DNA of 35,491 nt from Pyrodictiaceae archaeon (GCA_027046265.1 JALTZF010000122.1:1-35491); one strand, 5' to 3'; shown: positions 7,023 through 16,774, counted from the stretch's first letter. Numbers and translations are program-made. The notes: generated by a model not told the origin, from the sequence alone.

Positions 7023-7736
7023 CTAGCTGATTAGGCCGTATATGGAGTAAGCTGCTATGAAGGCTATGAGGCTTATTTCTGGCCTATGCTTCAGCGTTAT
7101 TGTGGTGAGCTTCATCGCGATGAAGCCTATTATTACTCCCGGAAGCATCCATGGGCGTGTTAGGGTGTCGTATAGTGCAAGAGTGTAGATTATGTATCTA
7201 AACACTCTTCTCGCATCAACTCTTGGCAATGGCCCTAATAGTTCTTCTTTCTCTACAGTACTTGTTGGCGTTGTTGAGCGGTAGGAGAGGCTTGAAATGA
7301 GTGGTATGCTTGCGAGGTAGAGTATGTTCTTTAGCCCAGCCAGGCGGGGGAGATCTGGCCCGCGTATCGCCGCATAGGACTCTGAGAATAGTATTACAAA
7401 GATAGAGGCGGAGACAGCATACATGATTGCTAGTAGGTAGTATGCTAGGTCACTTTGCCTCATTGGTTTTAACTTATACGTTACAGCTACAAGAGCTTGT
7501 ACGACAGGAATCAAGGATACGGGCAGGCTATGTGTTGCCGCGACTGCTAGTAGTGATGATAGTACTGCGAGGGCTAGTGAGACTAGTGCCTCACCAGCAT
7601 AGTATGCTAAGAAGCTAGCGAGAGCCACTGCTAGGCCTGTAGCGGCAAAGCCTTGTGAACCCTTCACAAGGCCGAGGAGGCAGCTGGCCAGCGACAACCC
7701 AGCCATGACTAGGACAGTAATCCCCCTGCTCTTCAT
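7023..7736 (-). CDS. polytopic membrane protein at end of MoxR operon
   Basis: This 237-residue protein is almost entirely hydrophobic. It has about seven or eight membrane segments, beginning with VMAGLSLASCLLGLV and ending with LIAFIAAYSIYGLIS. One hydrophilic stretch near residues 155-180 (STVEKEELLGPLPRVDARR) is likely cytoplasmic. It starts 14 bases after the DUF58 gene stop and is the last gene of the operon, so it should work with the MoxR/DUF58 system at the membrane. I do not recognise a named family. Confidence 0.75.
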   Translation of the reverse strand: MKSRGITVLVMAGLSLASCLLGLVKGSQGFAATGLAVALASFLAYYAGEALVSLALAVLSSLLAVAATHSLPVSLIPVVQALVAVTYKLKPMRQSDLAYYLLAIMYAVSASIFVILFSESYAAIRGPDLPRLAGLKNILYLASIPLISSLSYRSTTPTSTVEKEELLGPLPRVDARRVFRYIIYTLALYDTLTRPWMLPGVIIGFIAMKLTTITLKHRPEISLIAFIAAYSIYGLIS

Positions 7737-7750
7737 GGATGCTCCCTCTC

Positions 7751-9031
7751 CTAAGGTGCTAGGTTGGACATTATGGTCTTGGTGAGTACTCCAAGCCTAC
7801 TACTGCCTTCGACAAATACTACTGGAGCAATACTGCCTAGTGCTCTACTAAGCTTATACTCTGCTTGAAGGGCCTCAATTATCTTCCTAGCCCTCCCGCT
7901 CCTGGGCTCAGGCGCGACAAACAGTACAAGCTTTCTACCGGGATGACCCGCAAGCTCTTCTGCAAGCCTCTCTAAGGGGTACTTCTCGAGGAAAACACCG
8001 GGCCCCGTGACTACTACTAGCAAGCTTGGGCCAGCATATGCCGAAGATTCTCTAACAGCTCTATAGAACCCTATTCTCCTACGAGAAGCATAGGGATCAT
8101 AGCTTGAAAGCCACGCGGTAAGCCTCTGTACAGCCCGGTGCCCATGTTGGGGTGGCTCTATGTGCCATACTTCTCCGTCGAAAACTGTGAAGCCGATAAC
8201 ACTGCTTCCACGTGCAATGAGTTTTGCTATTGTTAATGCTATCCTCATAGCATGGTCTCCAGGAGTATTACCCGGCTCTCCTATCCACATCTCTCTAGAC
8301 AAGTCTATGACTATGTGCGTCTTTGCACTCAACTCTACAAGATCCTCACGAACCATTAGCCTGCCTGTTCTCGCAGTTGCGCTCCACACTATCCTCCGCG
8401 GATCATCGCCGGGAATGTATTCTCTTATCTCGTAAAACTCAAGGCTTACACCACGGTAAAGCCTGGAATAGACCTCTTCAACTCCATGTCTTTCAAGCTT
8501 CGCACTAAAACCTCTACCCTCCACAGTTGCAGGGATTACATAGAGGAAGAGCCTCTCATCAACTATTAGTGAGGCCTCAAATAATCCTAGAGGATCACTA
8601 ACCAAAGCTTCTATACGCCCTAGAACATGAAGCCCTGGCGCAGCCCTCACCCTGAACTCTACAAGAGCCTCCTCCCCCGGGCCGAGCTCTACAAGGTATT
8701 CTTCTGGCTCAACAACTGCCCGCTGATCATTGCTAGACTCACGCAGGACTACCATGACGCTACTACTGCCTTCATTCTCTACTCTAACAGTAAGTGTTGC
8801 AGGCCACCCCTCCTGAATAGTGGTGGGTTCAATGGCAACCCTAAGCTTCACCATAGATAAACGCTCGTACTCCCTTTCTGCAATACCCCTAGAAGTAGCT
8901 ACTATAGATGCCAAAACTAGTGCAGTAGGAAACAACACGTCGAGAGCAAGTCCTGCGAACCCCGCTACGGCTAATAGAACAATAATACTATACACAGCAT
9001 AGGCCTTTATTGTAGGCTTCACACGCTCCAA
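7751..9031 (-). CDS. DUF58 domain membrane-anchored protein
   Basis: This is a 426-residue protein with two N-terminal membrane helices (about residues 12-45), then an extracytoplasmic-type beta-rich segment (~60-180). The DUF58 signature follows: FYEIREYIPGDDPRRIVW near 199, then SATARTGRLMVRED. A von Willebrand-A-like region comes after it (THIVIDLSREMW, DxSxx pattern, near 237). DUF58 proteins are the usual companions of MoxR ATPases and may act with them in assembling or activating envelope complexes. It lies 44 bases downstream of moxR and 14 bases upstream of the last membrane gene. Confidence 0.88.
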   Translation of the reverse strand: MERVKPTIKAYAVYSIIVLLAVAGFAGLALDVLFPTALVLASIVATSRGIAEREYERLSMVKLRVAIEPTTIQEGWPATLTVRVENEGSSSVMVVLRESSNDQRAVVEPEEYLVELGPGEEALVEFRVRAAPGLHVLGRIEALVSDPLGLFEASLIVDERLFLYVIPATVEGRGFSAKLERHGVEEVYSRLYRGVSLEFYEIREYIPGDDPRRIVWSATARTGRLMVREDLVELSAKTHIVIDLSREMWIGEPGNTPGDHAMRIALTIAKLIARGSSVIGFTVFDGEVWHIEPPQHGHRAVQRLTAWLSSYDPYASRRRIGFYRAVRESSAYAGPSLLVVVTGPGVFLEKYPLERLAEELAGHPGRKLVLFVAPEPRSGRARKIIEALQAEYKLSRALGSIAPVVFVEGSSRLGVLTKTIMSNLAP

Positions 9032-9075
9032 GGCATAGTCCTCCTTCCGTGAAATACATTATATGCCTAATACTG

Positions 9076-9993
9076 TCAGGGAGGAGGAGTCTTCGCTAAG
9101 ACCTCCTCAATAACATCCTCTACGCGAACCCCAGAAACCCTAGCCTCCGGCTTTAATATAATCCTATGGAGTAGCGAAGGCCAAGAAGCCTTCTTGACGT
9201 GGTCTGGTGTGACATGGCTAGACCCCTCTATTAGTGCTAGTGCGCGAGCAATCTGGGTCATAGCTATAGCAGCCCTCGGCGAAGCCCCCAAGAGGACTGC
9301 AGGGTGCTTCCTTGTCTCCTCAACAATAGCAGCTATGTAGTACTTGACATTCCTATCAACATGGATGCCCCATATCTTAGAGCGTGCTTCAATTAAGTCC
9401 TTTCTCGTTGCTACAGGCTTAAGGGGCCACTCCTCTATCGTCTTGAGCCGGTCAAGTATTTCCACCATCTCATCTATTGATGGATAACCAATAACTATCT
9501 TGGCCATAAACCTGTCGACTTGTGCCTCACTTAAGGGGTATACGCCTTCAAACTCTACCGGGTTCATGGTGGCTATGACTGTGAAGACTTCAGATAGCTT
9601 GTAAGTATTACCCCACACTGTTACTTGTCTCTCCTGCATTGCTTCAAGGAGTGCACTTTGCGTCTTGGGGCTTGCACGGTTAATCTCGTCGACAAGCACT
9701 ATGTCCGCAAATATTGGCCCTTTTTGGAAAACAAACTCTCCATCACGGTAGATGTATGTTCCTATAATATCGCTGGGCAGAAGATCTGGTGTAAACTGTA
9801 TCCTCTTAAAAACTAAGTTCATAGATGAAGCTATAGCCTTAGCTATTAGCGTCTTAGCAACACCAGGCACACCCTCTAGGAGCACGTGGCCACCAGCAAT
9901 CATAGTTGCAAGAATTAACTCTACTTCACTCTTCTTACCAACAATAACTCTTGAAACTTCGTCAATTACACGTCTAAGCAGCTCCAAGACCAA
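9076..9993 (-). CDS. MoxR-family AAA+ ATPase
   Basis: This is a 305-residue AAA+ ATPase of the MoxR branch. Walker A is GVPGVAKT at residues 41-48 and Walker B is [16 protein letters not shown] near 97-112, followed by [13 protein letters not shown]. Sensor 1 lies in [12 protein letters not shown]. The C-terminal lid has the SPRAAI arginine motif near 247. MoxR proteins are chaperone-like ATPases that help insert cofactors or assemble complexes. The start is TTG at 9993. A possible promoter lies upstream within and after the end of the DUF4350-like gene, so this gene may be transcribed both alone and in the operon. Confidence 0.93.
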   Translation of the reverse strand: MVLELLRRVIDEVSRVIVGKKSEVELILATMIAGGHVLLEGVPGVAKTLIAKAIASSMNLVFKRIQFTPDLLPSDIIGTYIYRDGEFVFQKGPIFADIVLVDEINRASPKTQSALLEAMQERQVTVWGNTYKLSEVFTVIATMNPVEFEGVYPLSEAQVDRFMAKIVIGYPSIDEMVEILDRLKTIEEWPLKPVATRKDLIEARSKIWGIHVDRNVKYYIAAIVEETRKHPAVLLGASPRAAIAMTQIARALALIEGSSHVTPDHVKKASWPSLLHRIILKPEARVSGVRVEDVIEEVLAKTPPP

Positions 9994-10081
9994 CCCCAGC
10001 CAAATACTAGCTTAAACCCGTTAGATACACCCTCAACATTGTCTTCTTGTTGTGGGGGCGTAAAACGCTTAACTATAAGCC

Positions 10082-10090
10082 CATATAAAC
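10082..10090 (-). promoter_or_regulatory. possible internal promoter for moxR
   Basis: Read on the minus strand, TTTATATGG at 10090-10082 resembles an archaeal TATA box. A second AT-rich CTTATAG lies a few bases further on. Transcription would begin near 10060, leaving a leader of about 65 bases before the TTG of moxR. The site falls in the 103-base gap after the DUF4350-like gene, the largest gap in the operon. Confidence 0.35.
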
Positions 10091-10096
10091 TTTCTC

Positions 10097-11116
10097 TCAT
10101 TGCTTACTCTTCTTCGTCTGTGAACCCTTAGCAACTGCATCTATTACTTTTCTCAGATAAGTCTCTTCCTCATACCCAAACACTTCACGTCTTTTCCTTC
10201 TTTGGGGCAAGCCCAGTATTTTTAATGCGGCCAATGGGGGTACTAAGGCCAATACAGTGAGGAGGCGTGCAGGTGTCTCTGAGAGTAGAGAGCCAAGAGA
10301 ATAAGCAGCATATAATGTCATGTCTAGGAGTCTTGTCGTGAGCCTATTGGCTCTAAGTATCGTGTACTTCTTATATACAGTGTCCTCAATTATGAAGGTT
10401 TTTGATTTAGGAAACACCTCTTTGACTATTAAGAGTGCAGTGTTTCTAGTGGATGGGAAGCCGTACATCCCTCTTATCATGAAGTTTGCAAATATGCTCG
10501 AGTCGCCTATGACAAGCATACGGGAGCCCCGACTATTCTCGGCGAGGATAGCTACGGGAACTCTATTTTGCCCATTAGTAAACCAGCACAATACATTATA
10601 CCTATACCCCTCCATGGGCTCTACAACTTCTACACTTGAAACTTTTGTCGACAAGAAGACAAGCCCATTACTGCAGATTATCGGTACAATATAAGCATAC
10701 TCTCCACTTGCATCACTCCTTAACAGTAAGCGGCCAGTAACTTCTACGCCAGCAACCTCTCTAGAAAGGCTACTTGCTAACCCTGTCTCATCAGCTACTA
10801 GCACGTCTAGCCTGCCTTCACTATAGTGTCTCTTTATGACCTCAATAATAGGCCTGGATGGTGGGTAGTCAGGGCCAATCAAGACGTATACTGCTCTCTC
10901 ATTCTCCACTATATCTCCTATACTAGCCTCTGATGCAAAGTATACATTGTGTACAATACTATCAAGTAACCTCACAAAATCGAGGGAACCCGTTGGGAAG
11001 GGGTTGAGGGGGCTCGTAGACTCTACACCTACAACTTCAAGTATACTCCTGACATCTAGTAGTCCTAGAACCAATGCTACCGCTATAGTCAAGAGGAAGA
11101 ATTTACCTAGATTCAC
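10097..11116 (-). CDS. DUF4350-like membrane-anchored protein
   Basis: This is a 339-residue protein in the MoxR operon. It has an N-terminal membrane helix (GKFFLLTIAVALVLGLLDV), a long extracytoplasmic region and a C-terminal membrane helix (LLTVLALVPPLAALKILGL), then a charged tail with RRKRREVFGYEEE. The segment MLVIGDSSIFANFMIRG, followed by TRNTALLIVK, matches the pattern of DUF4350 proteins. I chose GTG at 11116, which overlaps the end of the DUF4129 gene by 14 bases. Longer starts up to 11275 would run through that gene in another frame. The exact role is unknown; partners are MoxR, DUF58 and DUF4129. Confidence 0.75.
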   Translation of the reverse strand: MNLGKFFLLTIAVALVLGLLDVRSILEVVGVESTSPLNPFPTGSLDFVRLLDSIVHNVYFASEASIGDIVENERAVYVLIGPDYPPSRPIIEVIKRHYSEGRLDVLVADETGLASSLSREVAGVEVTGRLLLRSDASGEYAYIVPIICSNGLVFLSTKVSSVEVVEPMEGYRYNVLCWFTNGQNRVPVAILAENSRGSRMLVIGDSSIFANFMIRGMYGFPSTRNTALLIVKEVFPKSKTFIIEDTVYKKYTILRANRLTTRLLDMTLYAAYSLGSLLSETPARLLTVLALVPPLAALKILGLPQRRKRREVFGYEEETYLRKVIDAVAKGSQTKKSKQ

Positions 11117-11681
11117 TCTCCACAAGACTCCTAGCCTCCTCAACAATTTCTGGTGGGGGCTCTGCAGGAGAGTACACGTAACGGTTGTATATTCGAGCAA
11201 ACAACTCAATGCTATGGCCCAGAACAGTCTTAGCCCTTGAAGCAACTTCAGTAACAGTGTAGCCTCGTGGAACATAGACCCCTAGGCTTTGAAGCCTATG
11301 AAGGAGAGTCTTGTAGAGTCTTCTAAGCTCACGCTTAGTACCACTATAAATGTAGAACTGCTCAAGGTCATAAACAGCGGTAGCACCCAGGCCACGACCT
11401 CTCACATACACTGTACTACTCTTACCCTTCATCGACAACCAGTAGAGAAGAATGAAACCAGCCACAACAAGTACAGCAGCAAGCAAGAAGCCTAGAACGC
11501 TATGCACTGTACCTTGTTGTGTCTGGTTTGTAAGGCCATACACTTGGACTGCCTCTGTAAAGTTGTACTCAACACGGCTATGATTACCTGCTAAGAGTTC
11601 ACGTATCATCTGCGCTAAACCTGTTCTCCCGCCAGGCACAAGGTGCTGAGGTGTATCTATAATAGCCAAGACATCCTGCAC
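11103..11681 (-). CDS. DUF4129 domain protein, first gene of MoxR operon
   Basis: This 192-residue protein has an extracytoplasmic N-terminal region (~65 residues), one membrane helix (LGFLLAAVLVVAGFILLYWL near residue 64) and a cytoplasmic helical domain. That domain contains LRRLYKTLLHRLQSLGVYV and RGYTVTEVASRAK, as in DUF4129. No signal peptide is visible at the GTG start at 11681. The frame stays open about 40 bases further upstream but offers no ATG, GTG or TTG there, so the true N-terminus is uncertain. It is the first gene of the five-gene operon and overlaps the next gene by 14 bases. Confidence 0.75.
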   Translation of the reverse strand: MQDVLAIIDTPQHLVPGGRTGLAQMIRELLAGNHSRVEYNFTEAVQVYGLTNQTQQGTVHSVLGFLLAAVLVVAGFILLYWLSMKGKSSTVYVRGRGLGATAVYDLEQFYIYSGTKRELRRLYKTLLHRLQSLGVYVPRGYTVTEVASRAKTVLGHSIELFARIYNRYVYSPAEPPPEIVEEARSLVESESR

Positions 11682-11768
11682 CGTCGAGTTATCCTGAGCC
11701 TCCAGGGTAAGACTATACTATGCCCAGGGGCTTAACTTAAGTACTTGGCTCCTAGTGGTGGAGATCTG

Positions 11769-12572
11769 TTGCCTAGCATAGTAGCCTACATTCTTGCCGG
11801 CGGGATGGGGAGGAGGTTTGGTGGGGACAAGATCCTAGCCATAGTTGATGGCTACACGGCGATACACCATATAGCTACAACTGCATGGGAGGCTGGCGCA
11901 GAGGCAGTTTATGTTGTCACAAAGAATGAAAGAAGATGCAAACTCTACACTGCAGCCGCTAAGCTCACAGGATGCATATACGACTCTGGGGTAGTAGGCG
12001 AAGGCCCTGCTGACGGATTCTATACAGCAATAAGCCACGCTGCTAGTACTGGAGCAAAGAGAGCTATCATCCTGCCGGGTGACGAGCCCTGGCTTACACC
12101 CCGGATAGTAGAGTGGCTATACTATGGTCTTGGCTTAGCCTCTGCTGTGACAGTATTATACCAGGACGGCTTTATAGAAAGCCTAATGGCAGGCATTGAC
12201 ACGAGCTATGCAGCAGAAGTATTAGTGCTCGTCAAGAGGCTAGCAGGAATAAGAGGCTACGCTAGGCCATGCGACTACTATCGTTTGTCTACCAGAGTTG
12301 CACTAATAGGCTCCTCTATCCCAGCCTACTCTGCCACATTCTTTGCTGACATCAATACTAGGGAAAATGTCAGGGCCAGAAAGCCAAAGAATAAGCTGGG
12401 AGGAAAAAGAATCATATTATTTACTTCGCCACTACGCCAAGGCCTTGAGAGCGGTGGCTTATGTAGAGTACTTGAGGAAGAGGAGAAGCTCTATACCTCC
12501 CTAGGACTATTACACTTCAAGTTAAAAGCTTCTAAGGACTACTACCTCGTCTGTTCTAAGAAGAAAGAATAA
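11769..12572 (+). CDS. MobA-like nucleotidyltransferase
   Basis: This is a 267-residue NTP-transferase-fold protein like molybdenum-cofactor guanylyltransferase. It shows the nucleotide-binding loop YILAGGMGRRFGGDK, the GEGPADGFYTAI segment, the metal-binding IILPGDEPWLTP motif, and FADINTRENV near residue 205. After this MobA-like core there are about 60 extra residues (RIILFTSPLRQGL, then a Cys- and Lys-rich tail), which are not typical. The TTG at 11769 is preferred because GGTGGAG sits 5 bases upstream. A TTG at 11745 would add 8 residues. It may serve cofactor synthesis for the tungsten enzyme at 19.3 kb, but that is inference. Confidence 0.75.
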   Translation: MPSIVAYILAGGMGRRFGGDKILAIVDGYTAIHHIATTAWEAGAEAVYVVTKNERRCKLYTAAAKLTGCIYDSGVVGEGPADGFYTAISHAASTGAKRAIILPGDEPWLTPRIVEWLYYGLGLASAVTVLYQDGFIESLMAGIDTSYAAEVLVLVKRLAGIRGYARPCDYYRLSTRVALIGSSIPAYSATFFADINTRENVRARKPKNKLGGKRIILFTSPLRQGLESGGLCRVLEEEEKLYTSLGLLHFKLKASKDYYLVCSKKKE

Positions 12573-12594
12573 TAGTGATGCAGCAACTCATGGC

Positions 12595-15315
12595 TCACCT
12601 ATTTTGCTTATTCCCCTTACATTGTTTAACCATGTTTCTTAAGACATACCTTAGTATACCGCCGTGACGATAGTACTCTACCTCTACTGGTGTGTCAAGT
12701 CGTGCTACTACCTTGAACTCTATTATTGTGCCATCGGGTCTTCTAGCGCGTACTGTCACTATCTTGCGTGGATACAAGCCTTCCTTTATGCCGATAATAT
12801 CATATACCTCGTCTCCCCTAAGGCCTAGCTTCTCAGCATTCTCACCAGGCATGAATTGTAGTGGTAGTATGCCCATTCCGACAAGGTTGCTGCGGTGTAT
12901 GCGCTCAAAGCTCTCAGCAATGACCGCTTTTACTCCTAGGAGGTAGGGGCCCTTAGCCGCCCAGTCACGGCTACTCCCTGCACCATACTGCTTTCCGGCT
13001 ATGACTATTAGCGGTATGCCCTGCTCTTGATACCTCATTGCTGCCTCGTAGACAGTCATTACTTCGCCTGTTGGCCAGTAGACTGTGTACCCACCTTCAC
13101 GGTCTACGAGGAGATTCCTTATCTTTGGGTTAGCGAAGGTACCCCTCATCATTACTTCGTGGTTACCCCTCCTAGCGCCATACGTGCCGAACTCGCTGGG
13201 CTTAACACCGTGCTCTACTAGGTATTTACCTGCAGGACTATCCTCTGGTATGGCGCCAGCCGGTGAGATGTGATCTGTTGTTACTCTGTTACCGAGCATT
13301 AGTAGTACTCTTGCACCAATAATGTCTTCTAGCTCTGGAGGCTCAAGACCCATGTCTTCGAAGAATGGTGGCTTACGTATGAACGTTGAGGCTGGATCCC
13401 ATGGGTAGAGTTCACCGCTCGGCGCTTCTAGACTCTCCCACTCACGTGTGCCCTTGTATATGTCCTTGTACTTCTCCTTGTAGAGTTCTGGGTTAACGTG
13501 TTCCTGGATAAGTTTCTTGATTTCGGCTGTACTTGGCCACACATCTTTCAAGTATACAGGCTCACCGTTTGGAGTATAGCCTATCGGCTCGCTGTATGGG
13601 TCCCAGTTCATTGTACCCTTTACCGCGTAGGCGACAACCAGCGGCGGTGATGCTAGGTAGTTTCCTCTTGTGAGCGGGTGTGTGCGACCGAGGAAGTTAC
13701 GGTTACCACTCAATACTGAGACGGCGAAGAGGCCTGCCTCCTTTATAGCCTTCGTAACAGGTTCTGGTAGTGGTCCACTATTGCCTATACATGTCATACA
13801 GCCGAAGCCTACTACGTGGAAGCGGAGCGCCTCCAGGTACGACATGAGACCGCTACGCTTCAAGTAGTCTACAACAACACGGCTACCAGGAGAGAAGCTT
13901 GTCTTAACCCACGGCTTTACAGTGAGGCCCTTCTCTACAGCCCTCTTTGCTAGGAGGCCTGCTGCGAGTACTACATGTGGGTTGCTCGTGTTTGTACAGC
14001 TCGTTATTGATGCTATGACTACTGCACCATGATCCAAGCTGGCCTTTAGACCCTCAACCTCGATTTCTACTGGTGTAGACACAACCACGCCACGCTTCTT
14101 GGCTTCTTCAAGGTACTTCTTGAGCACCTTGTTAAACTCTTCTTTCGCCTTAGCAAGAGGTATCCGGTCTTCTGGGTGTGCAGGACCCGCTATTGATGGC
14201 TCAACACTTGAAAGATCGAATTCCAACTTGACACTATAACTTGGTTCATTCTCTCCTGTATAGTAGAGGTGTTGGAGCCGTGTATACCACTCCACAAGGG
14301 CTACATGCTCGTCACTCCTACCCGTCAACTTGAGGAATGAGAGTGTCTCATTGTCGACAGGGAAGAACCCAGTAGTGCTTCCATACTCTGGGGCCATGTT
14401 AGCTATTGTTGTACGGTCAAAGGCTAGTAGGTGTTTGAGGCCTGGCCCGTAGAACTCGACAAACTTGCCAACAGTATCAGCTTTCTTCCTAAGGAACTCT
14501 GTTATTGCTAAGACTATGTCTGTAGGGGTCACACCCTCGCGGGGCTCACCAACAAGCTTGACGCCGATGACTTCTGGTAATACCATGTAGTATGGCTGAC
14601 CCAGCATGACAGACTCTACTTCTATGCCGCCAGCACCCCATCCAAGCACACCAATACCATTAACCATTGTTGTATGAGAATCAGCGCCTATTACTGTGTC
14701 CGGGAAGGCCACCTTCTCGCCATTGATCTCCCTTACATCGACAACTTTTGCTAGGTACTCAACGTTGACTTGATGTATTATCCCCTTGCCGGGCGGGACT
14801 ACTCGGAGGTTCTTGAATGCTTGCTGTGCCCACTTGAGGAACTTGTATCGCTCACGGTAGCGGCGGAACTCTAGGGCCATGTTTTTCACTATAGCATCAC
14901 TAGTACCATAGTAGTCAACTATTATGCTGTGATCTATAACTAGGTGTGTCGGTATAACGGCGTCAACGATCTTGGGCGGACAACCAAGCTCTGCTGCTTT
15001 ATCCCTCATAGCTGCTAAGTCTACTACTGCTGGTACACCAGTGTAGTCTTGGAGTAGTGCTCTTGAAGGCATGAATGGTACTACTTTCTCCCCAGCACCG
15101 TTAGGCCATGAGGCAACATTCTTCACGTCATCCTCGGTGACGAGGAAGCCATCATGGTTTCGTAGCACGTTCTCGAGGAGGACACGGATGGTGTAAGGTA
15201 ACCTATCTATCTTTGTTAAACCTATCTCCTCAAGCCGATCCAGAAGATAAACTGCTACACGGCCCACTGGGCTGTCGAGTACTTCCCTCGCGCCAAACGG
15301 GTCTTTTTTCGCCAA
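12595..15315 (-). CDS. acnA: aconitate hydratase (AcnA/IRP type)
   Basis: This 906-residue aconitase interconverts citrate and isocitrate with a [4Fe-4S] cluster. The cluster cysteines are C440 in ITSCTNTSNP and C506/C509 in GFGCMTCIGNSG. Other family marks include IGADSHTTMVNG near 209, GQPYYMVLPE near 239, and the C-terminal swivel domain with GNRVTTDHISPAGAI and YGAGSSRDWAAKG. The length is that of AcnA/IRP1-type enzymes. TTG is the start: an in-frame stop lies just before it and AAAGGAG is 10 bases upstream. It follows isocitrate dehydrogenase and citrate synthase on the same strand, forming a TCA-cycle cluster. Confidence 0.96.
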   Translation of the reverse strand: MAKKDPFGAREVLDSPVGRVAVYLLDRLEEIGLTKIDRLPYTIRVLLENVLRNHDGFLVTEDDVKNVASWPNGAGEKVVPFMPSRALLQDYTGVPAVVDLAAMRDKAAELGCPPKIVDAVIPTHLVIDHSIIVDYYGTSDAIVKNMALEFRRYRERYKFLKWAQQAFKNLRVVPPGKGIIHQVNVEYLAKVVDVREINGEKVAFPDTVIGADSHTTMVNGIGVLGWGAGGIEVESVMLGQPYYMVLPEVIGVKLVGEPREGVTPTDIVLAITEFLRKKADTVGKFVEFYGPGLKHLLAFDRTTIANMAPEYGSTTGFFPVDNETLSFLKLTGRSDEHVALVEWYTRLQHLYYTGENEPSYSVKLEFDLSSVEPSIAGPAHPEDRIPLAKAKEEFNKVLKKYLEEAKKRGVVVSTPVEIEVEGLKASLDHGAVVIASITSCTNTSNPHVVLAAGLLAKRAVEKGLTVKPWVKTSFSPGSRVVVDYLKRSGLMSYLEALRFHVVGFGCMTCIGNSGPLPEPVTKAIKEAGLFAVSVLSGNRNFLGRTHPLTRGNYLASPPLVVAYAVKGTMNWDPYSEPIGYTPNGEPVYLKDVWPSTAEIKKLIQEHVNPELYKEKYKDIYKGTREWESLEAPSGELYPWDPASTFIRKPPFFEDMGLEPPELEDIIGARVLLMLGNRVTTDHISPAGAIPEDSPAGKYLVEHGVKPSEFGTYGARRGNHEVMMRGTFANPKIRNLLVDREGGYTVYWPTGEVMTVYEAAMRYQEQGIPLIVIAGKQYGAGSSRDWAAKGPYLLGVKAVIAESFERIHRSNLVGMGILPLQFMPGENAEKLGLRGDEVYDIIGIKEGLYPRKIVTVRARRPDGTIIEFKVVARLDTPVEVEYYRHGGILRYVLRNMVKQCKGNKQNR

Positions 15316-15419
15316 TACACATCATCTCCTTTGCACGTTAAAGAGAGACAGCTGAGCTAGTGTTGAAGTGTATGTGTAGACATGGCAAATATGAGAAGAA
15401 AAGAGAGATGCATTGAGTT

Positions 15420-16709
15420 TTAGGGCTTCATCTCGCGTAGATACTGTATGAGTACCTCAGTGTACTCGCTTGTTCTTAGCGGCTTCACGTCCTTCATGTG
15501 CCTGGCAAGATCTTGTGTGACTTTCTTCTCCTTTATAGCCCTCTTGATAGCCTCTCTAATCATTTGTGCTGCCTCCTTCCAGCCTAGCATGGCTTCGAGG
15601 AGTAGTGCGCCACTGAGTATTTCTGCTGTCGGGTTTGCTAGGTCTTTGCCAGCATACTTCGGTGCTGTGCCGTGCACGGGCTCTGCGACTGCCATGAAGT
15701 CGCCAGCATTCATGCCTGCCGCCATGCCTATACCGCCGACAAGAGCGTTTGCCTCATCACTTATGTAGTCTCCGTTGACGTTTGGTGTGACTATTACCTC
15801 GTAGTCCCAGGGCCTAGTTATTATCTGCTGAAGCATGTTGTCTGCTATACGGTCATTGACTAGTATCTTACCCTCCGGGAGCTTGCCACCATACTTCTCG
15901 TATAGCTCCTGCTCAGTCACAACATAGTCACGGAACTCCTTCAGGGCAACCTCGTAGGCCCACTCACGGAATGCACCCTCAGTGTACTTCATTATGTTGC
16001 CTTTATGCATTATTGTCACAATCTTGTTACCATGATCTATAGCCCATCTAAGCGCCTTCCTCATTATCCTATGAGTGGCAAACCTCGAGATAGGCTTAAG
16101 ACCAATACCAGCATCCTCTCTTAGCACAATACCGAATTCACGCTTCAAGAACTCTCGTAGCTTCTTGGCCTCAGGGCTGTCCGCAGGCCATTCAATGCCC
16201 GCATAGAGGTCTTCTGTGTTCTCACGAAATATGACAAAATTGTCGTGCTCTGCATAGCAGTGGGGGGCTGGCTGGCCAAGATAGTAGACTGGCCTAATGT
16301 TAGCGTATAAGTCGAGGGCTTGTCGGATAGCCACGTTAAGGCTGCGATAACCGCCACCCACGGGCGTTTCAAGGGGCCCCTTTAAGGCTACAAGAGTATA
16401 CCTTATGCCATTAAGCGTGTCTTCGGGCAAGAGTTCACCATAGATCTTCATCGCTTTATGTCCAGCATAGAGCTCCCACCATACTATCCTCCTCCTACCA
16501 CCATACGCCACCTCAACAGCAGCGTCAATAACTCTTCTTGCAGCAGCCACAATCTCAGGCCCTATACCGTCACCCTCGATATAAGCTACAATAGGCTTAT
16601 CAGGAACAACAAGCTTGCCGTCAACAACCTTTATACGTTCACCCTCTTCAGGAGGCTTGACACGCTTAAACCTGGGCTCAAACCCCTCAACACTGTCTAT
16701 TCCGGCCAA
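15420..16709 (-). CDS. icd: isocitrate dehydrogenase, NADP-type
   Basis: This 429-residue enzyme oxidises isocitrate to 2-oxoglutarate and CO2. Visible motifs are IEGDGIGPEIV near residue 44, the substrate-binding RSLNVAIRQALDLYANIRP near 122, the metal-binding GDYISDEANALVGGIG, and HGTAPKYAGKDLANPTAEI. The Lys-Tyr after HGTAP matches the NADP-binding pair of E. coli Icd, pointing to NADP rather than NAD. The start is TTG with GAGGGGTG 8 bases upstream. A TATA-like element lies at 16761-16774. It lies between citrate synthase and aconitase on the same strand. Confidence 0.95.
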   Translation of the reverse strand: MAGIDSVEGFEPRFKRVKPPEEGERIKVVDGKLVVPDKPIVAYIEGDGIGPEIVAAARRVIDAAVEVAYGGRRRIVWWELYAGHKAMKIYGELLPEDTLNGIRYTLVALKGPLETPVGGGYRSLNVAIRQALDLYANIRPVYYLGQPAPHCYAEHDNFVIFRENTEDLYAGIEWPADSPEAKKLREFLKREFGIVLREDAGIGLKPISRFATHRIMRKALRWAIDHGNKIVTIMHKGNIMKYTEGAFREWAYEVALKEFRDYVVTEQELYEKYGGKLPEGKILVNDRIADNMLQQIITRPWDYEVIVTPNVNGDYISDEANALVGGIGMAAGMNAGDFMAVAEPVHGTAPKYAGKDLANPTAEILSGALLLEAMLGWKEAAQMIREAIKRAIKEKKVTQDLARHMKDVKPLRTSEYTEVLIQYLREMKP

Positions 16710-16760
16710 AGGCCTTACACCCCTCTACCAGTTAGCCGTATCGTAGCTAGCGTGTCTAGC

Positions 16761-16774
16761 CTTTAAATTAAAAA
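16761..16774 (-). promoter_or_regulatory. TATA box for icd
   Basis: The minus strand reads TTTTTAATTTAAAG here, an AT-rich TATA-like box. A transcript would start near 16740, giving a leader of about 30 bases that holds the GAGGGGTG ribosome-binding site. The site is in the 138-base gap between citrate synthase and icd, so icd can have its own promoter. Confidence 0.5.
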
